The notes under the pieces: model-generated | Database searches by the model: none | Seen by the model: only the letters and a program-made list of their open reading frames with translations | What the model was told of the DNA's origin: nothing | Position numbers and translations under genes: made by a program | DNA from: Cokeromyces recurvatus | Lineage: Eukaryota > Mucoromycota > Mucoromycetes > Mucorales > Mucoraceae | Length of the DNA stretch: 64,000 nucleotides | Assembly: GCF_025118155.1 (NCBI RefSeq) | Contig: NW_026251391.1 | Coordinates: 747,501 to 811,500 of the forward strand | Direction of reading: 5' to 3' | Shown here: positions 24,847-38,177 of the stretch, piece by piece | Numbering within the stretch: the stretch's first letter is position 1 | How the letters are laid out: each line of letters begins with the position of its first letter

Positions 24847-27349
24847 TTATATATTACTGAAAAATGAATGCATTAAAGCATCTCTTGCTGTTATTCTGGT
24901 ATCAGGATGAAGGTCTAGTAGTCGATTTAGAAGATCAATGCCTTGCTCAAGATCGACAGGTTCCCATTGTTCTAAGTTGTGAGTGTTTAAATTTTCAATA
25001 AGTTGAATCCATGGAATTCTTTCATTTTGCATGCTAATATTTGTATGAAGTTTACGTCCATTATGTTCTGCACAAGCTTTCATTTCTTTTAGACCAAAGA
25101 TTTGACAAAATTCAATAATACCCTCTGCTTCTTCGCTTGCAAGGAAGAAAGGATATCGACTAGTAAGGAAGCACAATAACACAACGCCTGCCGACCAAAC
25201 ATCAATTGCTAATAAAGATATAAACAGATTGAATTAAACCCTCAATTACATATCGTATGTATGTATGTACGTAAGACAACTTACCACATGTTTGTCGCGT
25301 AACTCTGAATAAAACTTCAGGCGCTCTAAAGCCTCGAGTTCCGGCACGATTTGCGCGAATATAAATACGAGGATCGTTTTTAATGCGACCTGCCACACAT
25401 TCTGGCTTACGATCTTGTTTATGATTTCTTTCATTTTCAGAGATAGAAGTTTGTGAACTGTTTATATTAGGTATAACATTTAAACTCGGCTTTTGTTTTT
25501 TGATTAATGTTTCAACTGCTGAGGTTTGTAATGAAGTAGTAGATGAAAATTCTGTAGTCGTGTTTTCTTTGTTTGAAAATGTTGAAACAACAGTATTCTT
25601 TCCAGCTAAGGAAGATGATGGCAAATGACTAGGATTAGAAGTACTATTTGTCTTTCTCTTTGAATAGCCAAGATTATATAAACGTTGTCTAGCTTGGTTC
25701 CCAGATTTAGTATCTAAAGCTTTACATTCTTCTTCATTTTCCGCTAAACCAAAATCAATAAGATAGCCCACCCTTTTCCGACGATTATATAAAAAGTTAT
25801 TTGGCTTGATGTCACGATGAATGATTTTAAATTTGTAGAGTTCTTGTAGAGCAGTTAGCAGGGACTTCATATAATATTTGATTTCAATCACTGACATATC
25901 AGAAAAGTTTTCTCTAAAGTCATCATGTTTGATGTAAGGCATGACCATAAAAACATGATCTTGTTCTCTAAATGCTGTAATAAGTGGTGAGATACATTTA
26001 CTTCCTTTTAATATTTTCAAAATTTTAATTTCTTTTGCAATTCTTTTAGGGCTGCTTGTACTATAAATATGCTTCAATGCAACAAACTCATTTAAATCTT
26101 CTTTATCAGAAGCTGCAAAATTCTTGTTATATAATAAAGAAACTTTAGCCTCTTGATATTCACTAGTTATCAACTGAGCCTTCCATTCATCATTATTATA
26201 TAAACGATGTCGAACATCTTCTGCCATATATACAGTACTAAATGTACCTTCACCAATCTTGTCTTTCAATTTATAATATTTTGGAAGACAAGTGACGGTA
26301 GACATTAAACGATTTATATTCTCGGTAATACGAAGTTTTTGTTCATGTTCTTGTTGAGAATTATTTGTAATCGTTTTTTCACTGTTTTCATTTTCTTCTT
26401 TCTTTTCAGATAAAGGGGTATCATTCTAAGAGAGGAGAAGAACGTTTAGTAGTAGGAAAGGGGAAAGAAATATGCTAAAACTTACATTCGTTGATTTTTT
26501 GGACAAGTTTGACGTTGGAGGTATCACTTTTTGTTCAGATTGTGGAGTTAGTTGTAAGACAGGCTGCTGTGTTTCTCTTTGAGGTGAAATGGTTAATAGT
26601 TTTGAACTAAACGAATTCATAGCTTCATTGGTTGCATATCTTTTTCTTTTAGTTATTTCAGCATTACTAATTTCATCGTTATTTCTAATAAATTCTTTTC
26701 TCTTTAATAAGTTGTTCTAGCAAACATTATTAGTATTTTGCTCATAATAGAAATATAAAATAACCCTTACGTTTTTTATTATCTGAATAGGTGTAAGGTT
26801 TTGCTCTGATTGCGGGGTTGGTTGCAGAATAGGTTGTTGTTCCTCTCTTGAAGGTGAGATATTCAAGCTTTTTGAATAAGATAGCTCAGATTCCTTCTTT
26901 TTTCTGTTTATTATTGGAATATAATTTTGAGAAACAGGCATAGGAGAATCAGGGAATAGAGGTTCAGTTGAAGCATCTTGCCATGATTCAGAAAAAAATC
27001 TAGATGAATTCATGTGTGATGACTGATGATGTGTTGCTAAAACCTGATTTTGTGCAATTGGGTTTTGAATTAACATGTTCACATTATAATTATTATTATT
27101 ATTATTCCGAATTTTACAAAGTTGAATTTCGTCGTGAATTTCATGGTCGTTATCAATGTTAATAGTCTTAGATCTATGAAGTGAGCTAATAGAAGAGACT
27201 TTAAATTTAGCATTAGGTGTACTTTGGATAATAGGCACTCCTCGATTATCTTTCATTAACGTTTGATTAGTGTCCTTTTGTATAGTTAATGACTTGGATA
27301 GAACTGGGTCGTTATTATATACACTAGAATTATAATCTTTGCTTTTCAT
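24847..27349 (-). CDS. CDC7-type (DDK) serine/threonine kinase
   Basis: Kinase that, with its Dbf4 partner, phosphorylates MCM helicase to fire replication origins. The N-terminal extension starts at 27349 (MKSKDYNSSVYNNDP) and runs through three exons. The kinase begins at KDKIGEGTFSTVYMAED and has HRDIKPNNFLYN, LIDFGLAENEEECKAL, a long insert between DFG and the activation loop (about 25380-25735, Ser/Thr/Asn-rich, typical of CDC7), GTRGFRAPEVL and, after an intron (25210-25294), AIDVWSAGVV. It ends at a stop at 24847. The N-terminal region contains two related blocks (SPSREEQQPILQPTPQSEQ at about 26800-26870 and SPQRETQQPVLQLTPQSEQ at about 26530-26590), each followed by an intron. A later ATG at 26305 also lies in frame, but the reading frame is open well upstream of it. 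No other gene was recognised in the region. Confidence 0.9.
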
Positions 27350-27557
27350 AATCAAAAAGCTCTTAGAGAATAAATGTATCAAGCCTTTTTCTTCAAAAAA
27401 AAAAAGAAAAAAAAAAATAAAATAAAAAATAAATTTATAAAAAAATAAAAAATTTGAACTCATCAAAAAAAAGTCAAATATTCTTTTTTTAAATTTTCAG
27501 TTATCGCTTTATTTGGAAAAAGAAATAAATAAAGGTATCGAGTTTTTGCAACCTTTA

Positions 27558-28290
27558 CCATCTAATTTGTAGCCTTTGAAGAAAAAAAAATAAAAAAACC
27601 ATCGTCTTTTGACTCTCAAATTTGAAGCAATTGAAAAAATAATTCAAAGTGTTTGATAAGCGCAAGTGACTATCTCTCAAACTTAAAGAAGAAAAGAAAC
27701 TGCATAAAGAACAAAGATAGAATACATTTGGTTTTTCAAGATGGTTGTTTATTGAATTTCATTTTCTCTTTTACGTACTTCCTGATGAAACCAAGAGAGA
27801 GAGAGAGAAGAGTACTGCGTCATTTCTTATAGATTTATCTAATTGGTTATTGACCTTGTTAGAATATGCTGGAGTCTTTACCCACTGGATATTCGTGATG
27901 ATTATAGAGTTAAGATTTACATACAAAACTTGATATGTGTTGTAGGCACACAATTTAGATAGAACTAGGGATAAATAACATCGGTCGACTTTATTGCTCA
28001 TGATAAAAGTGGCATGTGCTTTCAGAGTTTGTGTTTCACCTTTTGGCAATTAACACTGTTACTATCAAAGTGGATCATAATTCATATTTTGCACTTTGAA
28101 AAGCTAAGAAAAGTACGCTTCATTAAAAAAAAAAAAGGAATAAACAATCATCTTGAAAAAGCAAATGTATTCTATCTTTGTTCTTTATGCAGTTTCTTTT
28201 CTTCTTTAAGTTTGAGAGATAGTCACTTGCGCTTATCAAACACTTTGAATTATTTTTTATTTTTTTCAGTTGCTGCAATTTAGATGGTAA
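27558..28290. repeat. Foldback/MITE-like inverted-repeat element
   Basis: The left arm (27558-27749) and the right arm (28141-28290) are inverted copies, nearly identical over about 120 bases. Shared strings include CTCTCAAACTTAAAGAAG and GTGACTATCTC with their complements at the right, and both outer edges contain CCATCTAA and its complement. The right arm lacks about 50 bases present in the left. The spacer has no long reading frame. It lies just upstream of the CDC7 start. A non-autonomous transposon relic is the simplest reading. Target-site duplications were not clear. Confidence 0.7.
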
Positions 28291-28299
28291 AAACAGTAA

Positions 28300-29110
28300 A
28301 GTTAAAGGAAAAACTTAGTATAGAGTGCTCTTAATCCCAAATGGATAAGCTATCAGTCTCAATCTTGCTTTATTTGTATATGAAGGAATTCTAAGGAAAA
28401 AAGATTGAGCAGGCTCATGTTAAGCATTTCCTAAAAATATCAGCAGAGTGTTTTATCAAGCCTTCAAGTTGACAAGGTGATATATCGTTACTTGCTTCCG
28501 TTATTCTAACTTTAAGATATTTTCTTTCATTAAAATAGCTTTGTACTAACTGCACTTCTGTAGTTTGTCTGTAACTGCTCTATAAGATTAATTTTTTGTG
28601 AATAAGGAGGAAGGATAGCCTTAGTCTACAGTATACATAATGAGAAAGACTAAATAAATAAACAACAGCTAAATACAAGAAAGTAATAAACCAATTCATC
28701 TTTAAATATTATCTTATACATTTTCAGCTTTTTTTTTTCTTAAAAAAAAAGTATTAGTAAATGTTCAGTATCATCTGCATATATAAAGTATACATTTTTG
28801 ATTATTGTGTTGCTTAAACGACCATTGTGTAAGTCTGTTTCAAGATGTTTGGTATAAACGAATAACTTATCCATCTTGTATTCTTACATAATATTATGTA
28901 ATATCTAGAGGATTCAGAGATGTATTGCTATCATTTGGTAGTTGATATTCTAATAACTATCGTACTTACTAGAAACATGATTCAGTGCTGATAGAAAAAG
29001 TAATTTTCAAAAAAAAAAAAAATGAATAAAAAAAAATTCAAGACCAGACGAAAAATACTTGGAGTTTGGCTGAATCTTTAGACAATTCGCTTTCTTTATT
29101 TGAGTTCATT
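28300..29110. other. Spacer before PIG-S
   Basis: AT-rich sequence with no reading frame of note. An A-run and short inverted strings were seen, but nothing that could be named. Confidence 0.35.
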
Positions 29111-31272
29111 ATGAAGGATGATAATGGATGTAAATGATAAAATTAAATAAATAGATAATTTTAAAGGAAACTAAATTTATTTTTATAGCAAAGGTGACAC
29201 GACTTATTGTGTTTTCATTTTGGATTGTTATTTTATTGGGCTTACCATTTTGGTGGAAGACAACTGAAGTATATAGAGCCAATTTACCTTTTGCAGAAAT
29301 AGATCATTGGTACAATAAACAGGTAAAATGAAATAAGCAATTTGAAGTTTCTTTTTTTTTTCTAATATATTATTTAGGCTTGTAATTTCGTTTTACCAAC
29401 TCAATTTACTATTTACATTCCCTCATCTTTTTCTTCTGTAAATAATGAACAATTAAGAACAGACGTTGAAAATAGATTATTAAATAAATTGAAAGATTTG
29501 AAGTATAAGGATAATTTTCCTATCACTGTTAATGTCAATACTTGGTCTCAAGGTAAAATAGTTTCGACTATTAAATGTTCTAGCTTATATAATATGAGTA
29601 TTCTAGATAATATAAAAGAACATAAAGAGGCACCCATTGGAAGTTACTTTATTTATGTTAAACAAGCGGATAAAATTCAGGCACATATAGGAAGCAAAAG
29701 GTCAAGCCTTTTAAAAATTAATACAATAACGATAGGTAAATACTTAATTTAACAAATGAATGTTTCTTTTAGACTAATATCGTGTATAATAGATGCAATT
29801 GCAGAAGCATTATCTAAAATTATTCCATTAGTATATTTTAATGAATATAATATTCTCGGAAATATTGCCTGTCATACTGAAAGGATAAACAAAGTAAGCT
29901 GAATATGACAAGCGTATATTTTATTAGCTCATTAACAATCATATATGGATAGGATGATGTTTCTAATATGCGAACACTTAAATACTCTTCACGTTATGAA
30001 ATAACATTTAGTTTGATGAATAATAATCCAGAGAACATGAGAGTAGATTGGAATATTCGTGAAGCTATTTACACTTATCTTACACCTTTCTTAAAGGAAA
30101 TATCTGTTATGTATAACTTCACTATTGATTCACAGGTAATGATGCTTGTCATTCATTTACAGTAAATATTTTTAAGCTTAAGCTACTTGTAGATTCAAAA
30201 TTATGCACCTTTGTCACTTAAACCTAATTTTAAAGAAAGAGAAGGCAAACCTAACTATTATTATTTTGAACCTCATCATTTACCTCATTTTGTTAATTTT
30301 GCAGAATGGAATTTAGGTAAGATAAGTAATCATTACTTTATATTGTTGTTGTTTTTTTTTTTCTTGGCTAATATAATATCTAGCATCTACCATTACTTCT
30401 TATCCAAGTATTAATTTTATATTATATATGCCTTCATCAGAAGAAGCTCCTCTTCGTATTCATGACTCAAAAGGTATGTACTATTATACTATAAAATTTT
30501 AAATGAAGGCTCATCTTTTTCTTATTTTTATAGGCCAACCATTATTAACTAATGCCTTCCTTGTTCCTCGTTGGGGAGGTATAGTCATCAAAAATCCTCC
30601 AAAGGCTGCAACTGAAGAATATTATTTTACTAAAAAGGATCTTCAGCCTATTATAAAGATTTTTATTTCACAATTAAGAGGATTAATTGGAGTTCATGAT
30701 TTGGAAAATAACTTAATAGGACAATTTGTAACGTATACAATTAAATAAGTTTACAAAAAAAAAAAGAAAATCCTAATAATCTTTTTTTTTTTTTTTCATC
30801 AAATTAGCCTTCAGATTATCAAGTAACATTTGAATTGGCAAAAAATACGGGCATCACGACACTAGAAAAAGATAATTTAATTAGAAGACGAACACTTGAA
30901 AATGTAGTGAATACAATTTCGACACTTAAATCATTAGCTCAGTTAGTAGATGAAATTCCAAATATGGTAGTACAGGATCACATCAGTATCGAAGTACATC
31001 ATTCATTAGATGCATTAGAAGCTGTAAGGATTGCGTTAGGTAAAGAAAATTATTTACAGGCTCTAGAGAGTTCAATAGAAGCTATTGAACTTGCTGAAAA
31101 GGCTTTCTTCGATCCTACCATGGTTTCGATGCTCTATTTCCCTGATGAACATAAATATGCTATTTATATGCCTTTATTTGTACCCATTTCAGTTCCTCTC
31201 ATTATGGCATTACTGAAGGAAATTAAAAAGATGAAGCAACAGATTAAAGATACAAAGAAAAAAGAAGACTAA
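29111..31272 (+). CDS. GPI transamidase subunit PIG-S (Gpi17-like)
   Basis: Part of the ER-membrane complex that attaches GPI anchors to proteins. The ATG at 29111 encodes MKDDNG, spliced at GTAAAT (29135) to SKVTRLIVFSFWIVILLG, an N-terminal membrane segment followed by LPFWWKTTEVYRANLP, the family's N-terminal signature. The large lumenal part is spread over about eight short exons and includes FLVPRWGGIVI and KSLAQLVDEIPNMVVQD. The C-terminal end (YFPDEHKYAIYMPLFVPISV) is a second membrane segment, followed by a lysine-rich tail. Length and two-membrane-anchor layout match PIG-S. It ends 200 bases from the convergent aspartate/glutamate carrier. Confidence 0.9.
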
Positions 31273-31472
31273 TACTGTATAATATTAAAAGAAAAAAGAA
31301 AAAAAAAAGGAAGAGGAGTGGGGGGGAAAGAGGGGAGAATCATCATATATTATTATTAGTGAATATATAATAAAGGAATGTAATGTTATTTTTTAACATA
31401 ATACGCAACATTAATACACGATTATTATAAAAAAAAAAATCTAAGTACACATACTAGAAGAGAAATACTTAT

Positions 31473-32341
31473 TTAAGCATTTTTCTTTGTTGTTGGTTGA
31501 TAAACACCAAATCTATAATCAAGATCTAGTAGCATTTTAAGGGCATTAGTAGAGCGGAATGTAGTATTTTGTTCAATAGATTTAAGCATAGTAGCAGATG
31601 AAGAAGCATCTTTAGGAGCAGGATTGCTATGACCAGGAAGAGGAAGGATTTGATGTAAAATTTCATAAGCGGTCAAAGTAACACCAAACTGAGGAGAAGA
31701 ACGGAAAATACGGGCAGGTCCACCTTTAAAAAAGGCTTTAAAACCCTCTTCAGCAAAGATCTTTCGTGCAGCGTCGAAAATACCAGAATAAGTTGTTTGA
31801 CCCTTACGTGCTTCAACTTGTAAACGTGTCTTGATAACATCAGCGGGGGTTGTAAAATAAGCAGCAGGCATACCAGCAATGGCACCAGACATTAAAAGCT
31901 CAGAAATAGAAAGTTTATGATCAGGACTTTCCTTGAAGATATCCTTTTTCAAATGTGCATAAACAGGGAAATAAATAGCAGAAAAAGGCACATCTCTTAG
32001 AAGACAAGCGCTCACACCTTTATAAAGTCCTACTATACCTAGATGCTTTACAATCCAAATAGCGGATCTTCGAGGAGGAGCCATCTCACCAGCAACTATA
32101 TTCTTTGCTTGTTCTCCTTGGATTTGAAGACGAATTTTAACAATCTCAAGAGGATTTGTGAAAATGACTTGAGAGGCGCCTGCTGCACCACCTGCTACCA
32201 TTTCTTGCCAAAATCCAATTTCACCTGTTTGTTTATTCGTGAATTTTCCACGAACAAAATCATTCACTGTAAGCTTGATAGCCTTTTCAGGAGCAACACC
32301 CTATTCAACTCTAATTTTAAGTAACAAACATCACATTTTTA

Positions 32342-32376
<35 letters not shown>

Positions 32377-33588
32377 TTATCTATTTACCACTAATTGAGG
32401 TCCTAATCCTCTATATAGACCAGGAAATCCTTCATTCTTCAAAACCTTTTTGAAACAATCTAAACTATTTTTATATAAAAGTTCACCAACAACTTTTGAT
32501 CTCTGATTTTGCATACGAGTCTTGACTAAATCAATAGGGTATACAGCTGTAGCACCAATAGCACCCGCAATAGAACCAAGAGTGAATGAATAAGCACTTC
32601 CAACGATTTGCCACAAGATACCATGTTCTTGGTCCTGTTGATGATGATCCGACACAAATTGATAATCAAAGTCAGTAAGATCTTTCTTATCAAAGGTAGT
32701 CCAACGTGGATCCAAAATTCGAGCAAAGTCATCTAAACCAAGTACCTCTGAATCATCATCCACTCCAGCAAAATGGAAAATGATATCCACTTCCATTGGA
32801 GTAAAAGCAGTGTAACGACTTGCTTGGTGAGCATGTTTCAAGAAGTCGGCCTTTGTAATCTTTTTATCAGAACTGTCATCAATGGCTTTACGAATAACAG
32901 ACTCAACCATATCCATATTGCGAATCACATTATGGAAAGCGATAACTGAGGCGAAACTGATATTATTACCACTGTATAGGTTACAAAGGGTGGGCAAGTG
33001 ATCGATTAGGTCGTCTGACAATTTATGCTTTGCAACATCTAAAATAATCTTTTTGAAATCCTCGGGTGAAATAAAACCTGTTTGATCCTTATCATAATGT
33101 TTAAATTCTTGACGAAGACGTTCACCTTGCAGGCCCTTAAGAAGTTGAGTAAATTCCTGATAACTAAGTTCATGGTGTCCCTCCTTAGACCCAATATATA
33201 ATTTTAACCAATCACAATCAAAATCAAAAGGGACTGCATCTTGTGGCATATTGTTCTGGAGCACTCTCTTGAATTGATCAAATGTTATCTTGCCCGTACC
33301 ATTCACATCGAATACACGAAAGGCGACTTCATACTCAGCATCTGGTTTTGATAATAAATCTTCAAAGATAACAAAATCATTAAAGGAAACACAGCCCTTA
33401 TTACTCTTATCCGCTAGCTTGTAAAGAAGTTCAAACTGTTCACGTTTAATTTTTTTGAAATCTTCATTTGGCACGATTGCAGACAAAAAGTCATCTTTGC
33501 TCATGACCTTTTCCTGATCTTTTTCAACGGAAGCATACCTTTGAAAAGTACGACGATATTGTTCTAAGCGACCTACTGTATCAGTCAT
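31473..33588 (-). CDS. Mitochondrial aspartate/glutamate carrier with EF-hands (AGC/aralar type)
   Basis: Exchanges aspartate for glutamate plus a proton across the inner mitochondrial membrane as part of the malate-aspartate shuttle. Two exons (32389-33588 and 31473-32300) give 675 residues. The N-terminal half holds EF-hand-like repeats ([27 protein letters not shown]) and the region before the carrier. The C-terminal half has three solute-carrier repeats with the signatures [22 protein letters not shown] and [11 protein letters not shown]. Layout and length match aralar/citrin-type carriers. The start at 33588 follows a T-rich spacer. A run of 30 A lies 180 bases upstream (33769-33798). 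Confidence 0.95.
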
Positions 33589-33767
33589 GATTCAATTTCC
33601 TCTATCTTGTTCTTCTTTTTTCTTTTTTTTTTTTAAATAAATATATATATGACTATATATTTATATAAAAGCGAGAAAAAGAAAAAAAAAAAAGGGAAAT
33701 ATGAATAATATTTTTTTTTCATTATTTTAATACAAAGGTACCACATTAGGGGGTGATGGAACAGAGC

Positions 33768-33800
<33 letters not shown>

Positions 33801-34341
33801 AAAATAAAAATAAAAAAAAAAGGTTTACGAAAAAACATCGGACGGATGACAAGCATAAGCCAATAAAATTCAACATTGAAAGAACAATACAACTTCAAAT
33901 GCCCGTAAACCTAATTTTAGTAGTAGTAGTCATTCTAGCCCTATGCACCTAACCTATTAATAAAAGTAATAGGAGAGGCTTTTTTTTTTTTTTTTTTGGT
34001 AGTAACTATAGCAGTAATTTAAAATTACCATGTCCCAAGTTAAAACTTTAATAAATGTGGAGAAATACAGGGACCAATAGGAATTAGCACATGGGAAGAA
34101 CATGACAAATTTCGATATTTCGAGTACATCCCTCTATTATTACATGTAATATCCATATACAATCACTCTTCATAACAAGCATTATCATTTAATGATAGTC
34201 TTTGATAGTGTACAAAAGTAACTTAAATACAGTGGAATTCATTATTAGTAATGATATAAAAAAAAAATTTTTTTTTCATTTAGTAGAGAAAAAAAATATT
34301 CTCTAAAAATAAACTTTTTTTAAAAATCTTTATTGTTATAT
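33589..34341. other. Intergenic spacer with poly(A) tracts
   Basis: Promoter region of the carrier and the 3' side of the Prp2-like gene. It has an A30 tract at 33769-33798, a shorter T-run at 33980-33997 and no coding region. Confidence 0.4.
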
Positions 34342-35318
34342 TTATTTTTTCTGCTTTGGCATCTTCTTATTATCGTCTAAATTATCCAAATCTTCTTGCT
34401 TATAAAAATGAGGTGCAACTGTCAAAATTTATATTTTAGCTTTGTTTATTTATTTGTTTGTTTGTTTATTTTCTTACCTTCTATTAACCAAGGTGGCTGA
34501 ATTTCCATTACTTGTCTCATATATTCTTTACTTGTCAAAACTAATTCATAATAGACAATCCATTTAGGCTTCTTTTCAAGCATGCCACTACTTGGATGAA
34601 TATGAACAGTTTGATTCTGTTTAACTGTACGATAAGAATCGCCTGACTTATTTAATCTTGCTGCATTAAAGAAGAAACCAGAAGTAATGGACTATAATAA
34701 CAGTAAGAAAATTATACAAGTGTATTATTATTTAAAATAATTTTTTTTGTTTTTACCTTTTGAATAGGTGTTGAATCGTTAGGGTTAGGGTTACTAACAA
34801 TTTTTACTTCTACTCGATCCATTAGTTGAACAAGCTGATCTCTAACATTACGCACTCTTTCTAGTGTTTTTACTTGAATAAAGTTCTCATAACACCATTG
34901 AACTGAATAATCTGTTTCAACCCATTGATTCCAAATATTTAATAATGTCATATGATCTCCTCCCGGTTTTCTCAAATTTTGATGTGCTGTATCTGCAAGA
35001 ATCTTTTTATCTTTGGGTCGATAAAGTAATGAATTTTGTTCTGAAAGCATTGCACATACAGATACAACTTCATCTGTACAATCGTATTTTTCTGCGGCAA
35101 TAATCGCTTTAGATAAGCATGGATCCATAGGGAATTCTGCCATACGACGTCCAAGTTTAGTTAATTCTGCTCGATCATTTAATGCACCTAATGCATATAA
35201 CTGACTAAGAGATCGAATCATTGTATCTTCTACTGGAGGATCCAGAAAATCAAAGTTAACTAAATCGTTTATGCCTAAACTCTATATATAGAATTAAATC
35301 ACTATATATGTATATATG

Positions 35319-35352
<34 letters not shown>

Positions 35353-37987
35353 TGCATGTATGTATACATTTATTTATATATATATTATCTTAGCTTACCT
35401 TTAATAATAGCACAACGTTAGATAAATTAACTCTTTGAATCTCCGGTACTGTATTTTCTTCCATTTCGTTAAAAAAAGCCCATTGAGTAAATAATCGGAA
35501 ACATTTACCAGGTCCAGTACGACCAGCACGACCAGCGCGTTGAGTTGAAGAGGCACGCGAGCAGGGGACAACTGTTAATGCTTCCATACCGGTCCTTGGA
35601 TTAAACGATTTTTGCTTATTAAATCCGGGATCAATTACATAAGATACACCGTCTACAGTAATCGAAGTCTCTGCAATATTTGTAGCTAGAATCACTTTAC
35701 GTGCTCCCTCAGGTGTTGGCTCAAAAATCTTAGATTGTTGTTCTGATGGTAAATTTGCATAAATGGGACAAATAATTAATTCTGATATTTTACTGCCTAA
35801 AGCTTTACAAGCTTGTGTTAAACCTTCCTGAGCTGCTTCAATTTCATCTTGACCCTAAATAGAATGTTTAATAAAATTAAAAAGTAGGTGTAGTATCACT
35901 TTTTAGATCCTTACTGTTAAAAAGACTAAAATATCGCCTTTACCCTGAGTAACATGAATGGTTAACACTTGTGTGATAGCTGCACGTAAATAATTAGCTT
36001 CGGGGGCTTTGGTATAATAAATTTCTACAGGATAAGGTCGACCAGGAATGTTAAAAATAGGTGCGTCATCAAAGAACTCTGAGAATTTTTGCGCATTCAT
36101 AGTTGCACTCGAAATTAATAGTTTTAAATCAGGTCTAAATCGAGCAATATCCTTAATTAAACCAAATAAAATATCAGTAGATAGTGTTCTTTCATGTGCT
36201 TCATCAATAATCATACAACTATATGAATCTAAATCGGGCTCTGTCATGAATTCACGCAACAACATACCATCGGTCATATATTTAATAACTGTCTTATCAG
36301 ATGTACAATCTTCAAAACGAATACTATAACCTACTTCACGTCCCAAGTGTACACCCATCTCCTCCGCAACACGAGCAGCGACACTCATGGCAGCGACACG
36401 TCGTGGTTGTGTACAACCAATCTTCTTACCATTTTTTGTAAATCCATGTTCAAACAAATACTGAGGTAATTGTGTAGTCTTACCAGAACCTGTTTCACCA
36501 ACTATAATAAGAACCTGATATTCGTCAATAGCTGCTAAAAGTTCATCACGGTATTGATAAATAGGTAATGACTTTCGAATTTCTTCAATCGATTTTGCTT
36601 TTCGTTCTGCAGCATCAATACGTTCTAAAAGCTCTGCATCTTTTGCGTCCATTTCATTCATGGTAGCTGACATAACAAAATCAATTTTTTGGTCTTCATC
36701 AAATACATAATCATATTGGTCATCTACAGAAGCTGAAGATATTTTAGCTGCTGCCTTATCAATTTGTGATCGTTCCCAGATATCATGTTCAGTCTCATAT
36801 TTCTCATCCTCCTCATAACGTTTGTAAAGTGCACTTTCTTTCTTTTTTCTATCAATTTTGCCTTTTTCAGTAATGTAATCTTCGGGCATTATATAGGCGT
36901 CTTCCTTAGTATCAATATTCATTCTTGCTTTAGCTAAACGTAATAGCTCTTCTTTATACTCTAATTCTTGTATTTCTCTTCTTGTCATTTTTTGTCCACT
37001 AAAGAACCGCTTTTCATCTTCAATTTCCTGTTCCAAAAGAGCCAATTGTTGCTCTTCACGCATTTTAAGATATTTTTGATTAGATCTTTTTCTTAACTCA
37101 GGTAATGCAGCTAAACGGGCTTCTTTATCGTCAGCAAGGTTACGTCGTTTATATGCCTCACTGCCTTCTTTGGCTGATCTGTCTTCCACAAGTTTCTTTG
37201 TACGATCTTTATCTTTCTCTTTCAATCTTTGTGCAAGTTCATCACGCTCTTGAATATCTTTTAATCTTTCTCTCTCGGCTCTTGCTTCTTCATCATCATT
37301 ATCTTCCTCTTCTTCCTCTCCTATTTATAAAAAAAAATAAATGAATGGTATATAAAAGGGGGTTTTTTTTTATTTTTCATTATAGCTTACTTTTTTTTGA
37401 TCGACTACTCTCTGTCTTCCTCACTTCAGTGTCATCATCACTTAAATCTTCTTGACGTCTCTTTTTACGAAGCTTTTTTTCTTTTTTACTTAAACGCTTT
37501 TTATCCACGTCATTATCTTCAATTTCAGCTTGATCATCAAGTATAACTTTAAATGATTCATTTATTTTACGTAATTTGGCTTCTTCTTTTTGCTCTTTTT
37601 TACGTTGTGCTTTTTCTGCCAATGCTGCAGCTGTAGCAGCTGAACGAACCTGATTATGAGGTACTTTATTAAATAATTCGAAAGCAAATTGTTGTGTGTT
37701 GGGATCACTAGGTGCACCTGTGTTAACTAATTTTGAATATAGATCCTGTGGCGATGTTGCCTTTTGACCTATTTTTTTTTTTTTTTCAGTAAATTACTTG
37801 GTTTTATTAACATGGTCAGATATTATAATTAAATTACCAGTAGCAATAATGTAATCTACCATGGCCGATTCAGACATGCCCAAGAGCTTTAGATAAAAGT
37901 TTACTAATTAAAGATAATGCTTTGTTTAAGATTTATTTATTTATCTACCTTCATGGTATTATCCGAAATCCACGATCGTAAATCCAT
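34342..37987 (-). CDS. DEAH-box spliceosomal RNA helicase, Prp2/DHX16 type
   Basis: ATPase that remodels the activated spliceosome before the first splicing step. The start [13 protein letters not shown] at 37987 opens a long charged N-terminal region (several exons, with [20 protein letters not shown] and a long KR/E-rich coiled-coil). It contains [20 protein letters not shown] and [14 protein letters not shown], which are specific to DHX16/Prp2. The helicase core has [45 protein letters not shown] and [19 protein letters not shown], then [17 protein letters not shown]. The C-terminal HA2/OB region ([27 protein letters not shown]) ends [11 protein letters not shown]. Introns are about 60-100 bases, one carrying a (TGTA)n-type run near 35315-35360. 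Spliceosome membership is inferred from family identity. Confidence 0.95.
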
Positions 37988-38177
37988 TTCGTTTAATTTG
38001 ACTAGTCGTTTAATTTATTGCAGAAAAAAAATGTAGTGGAAAAAAAAAAAAAAAAAAAAATATTATTACTACTATTATTATAGGCACCCAATAAAATTAT
38101 TTTAAAATTAATAAATATAAGCTACGCAACAGTTGCTTATTCTATATGTTTATTATGTATGACGATTTATATACAAT

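Noticed and set aside
26426..27349. Treating the N-terminal frames of CDC7 as separate genes
   Set aside because: They join in frame through good GT-AG introns to the kinase, and the reading frame remains open upstream of the Met at 26305.
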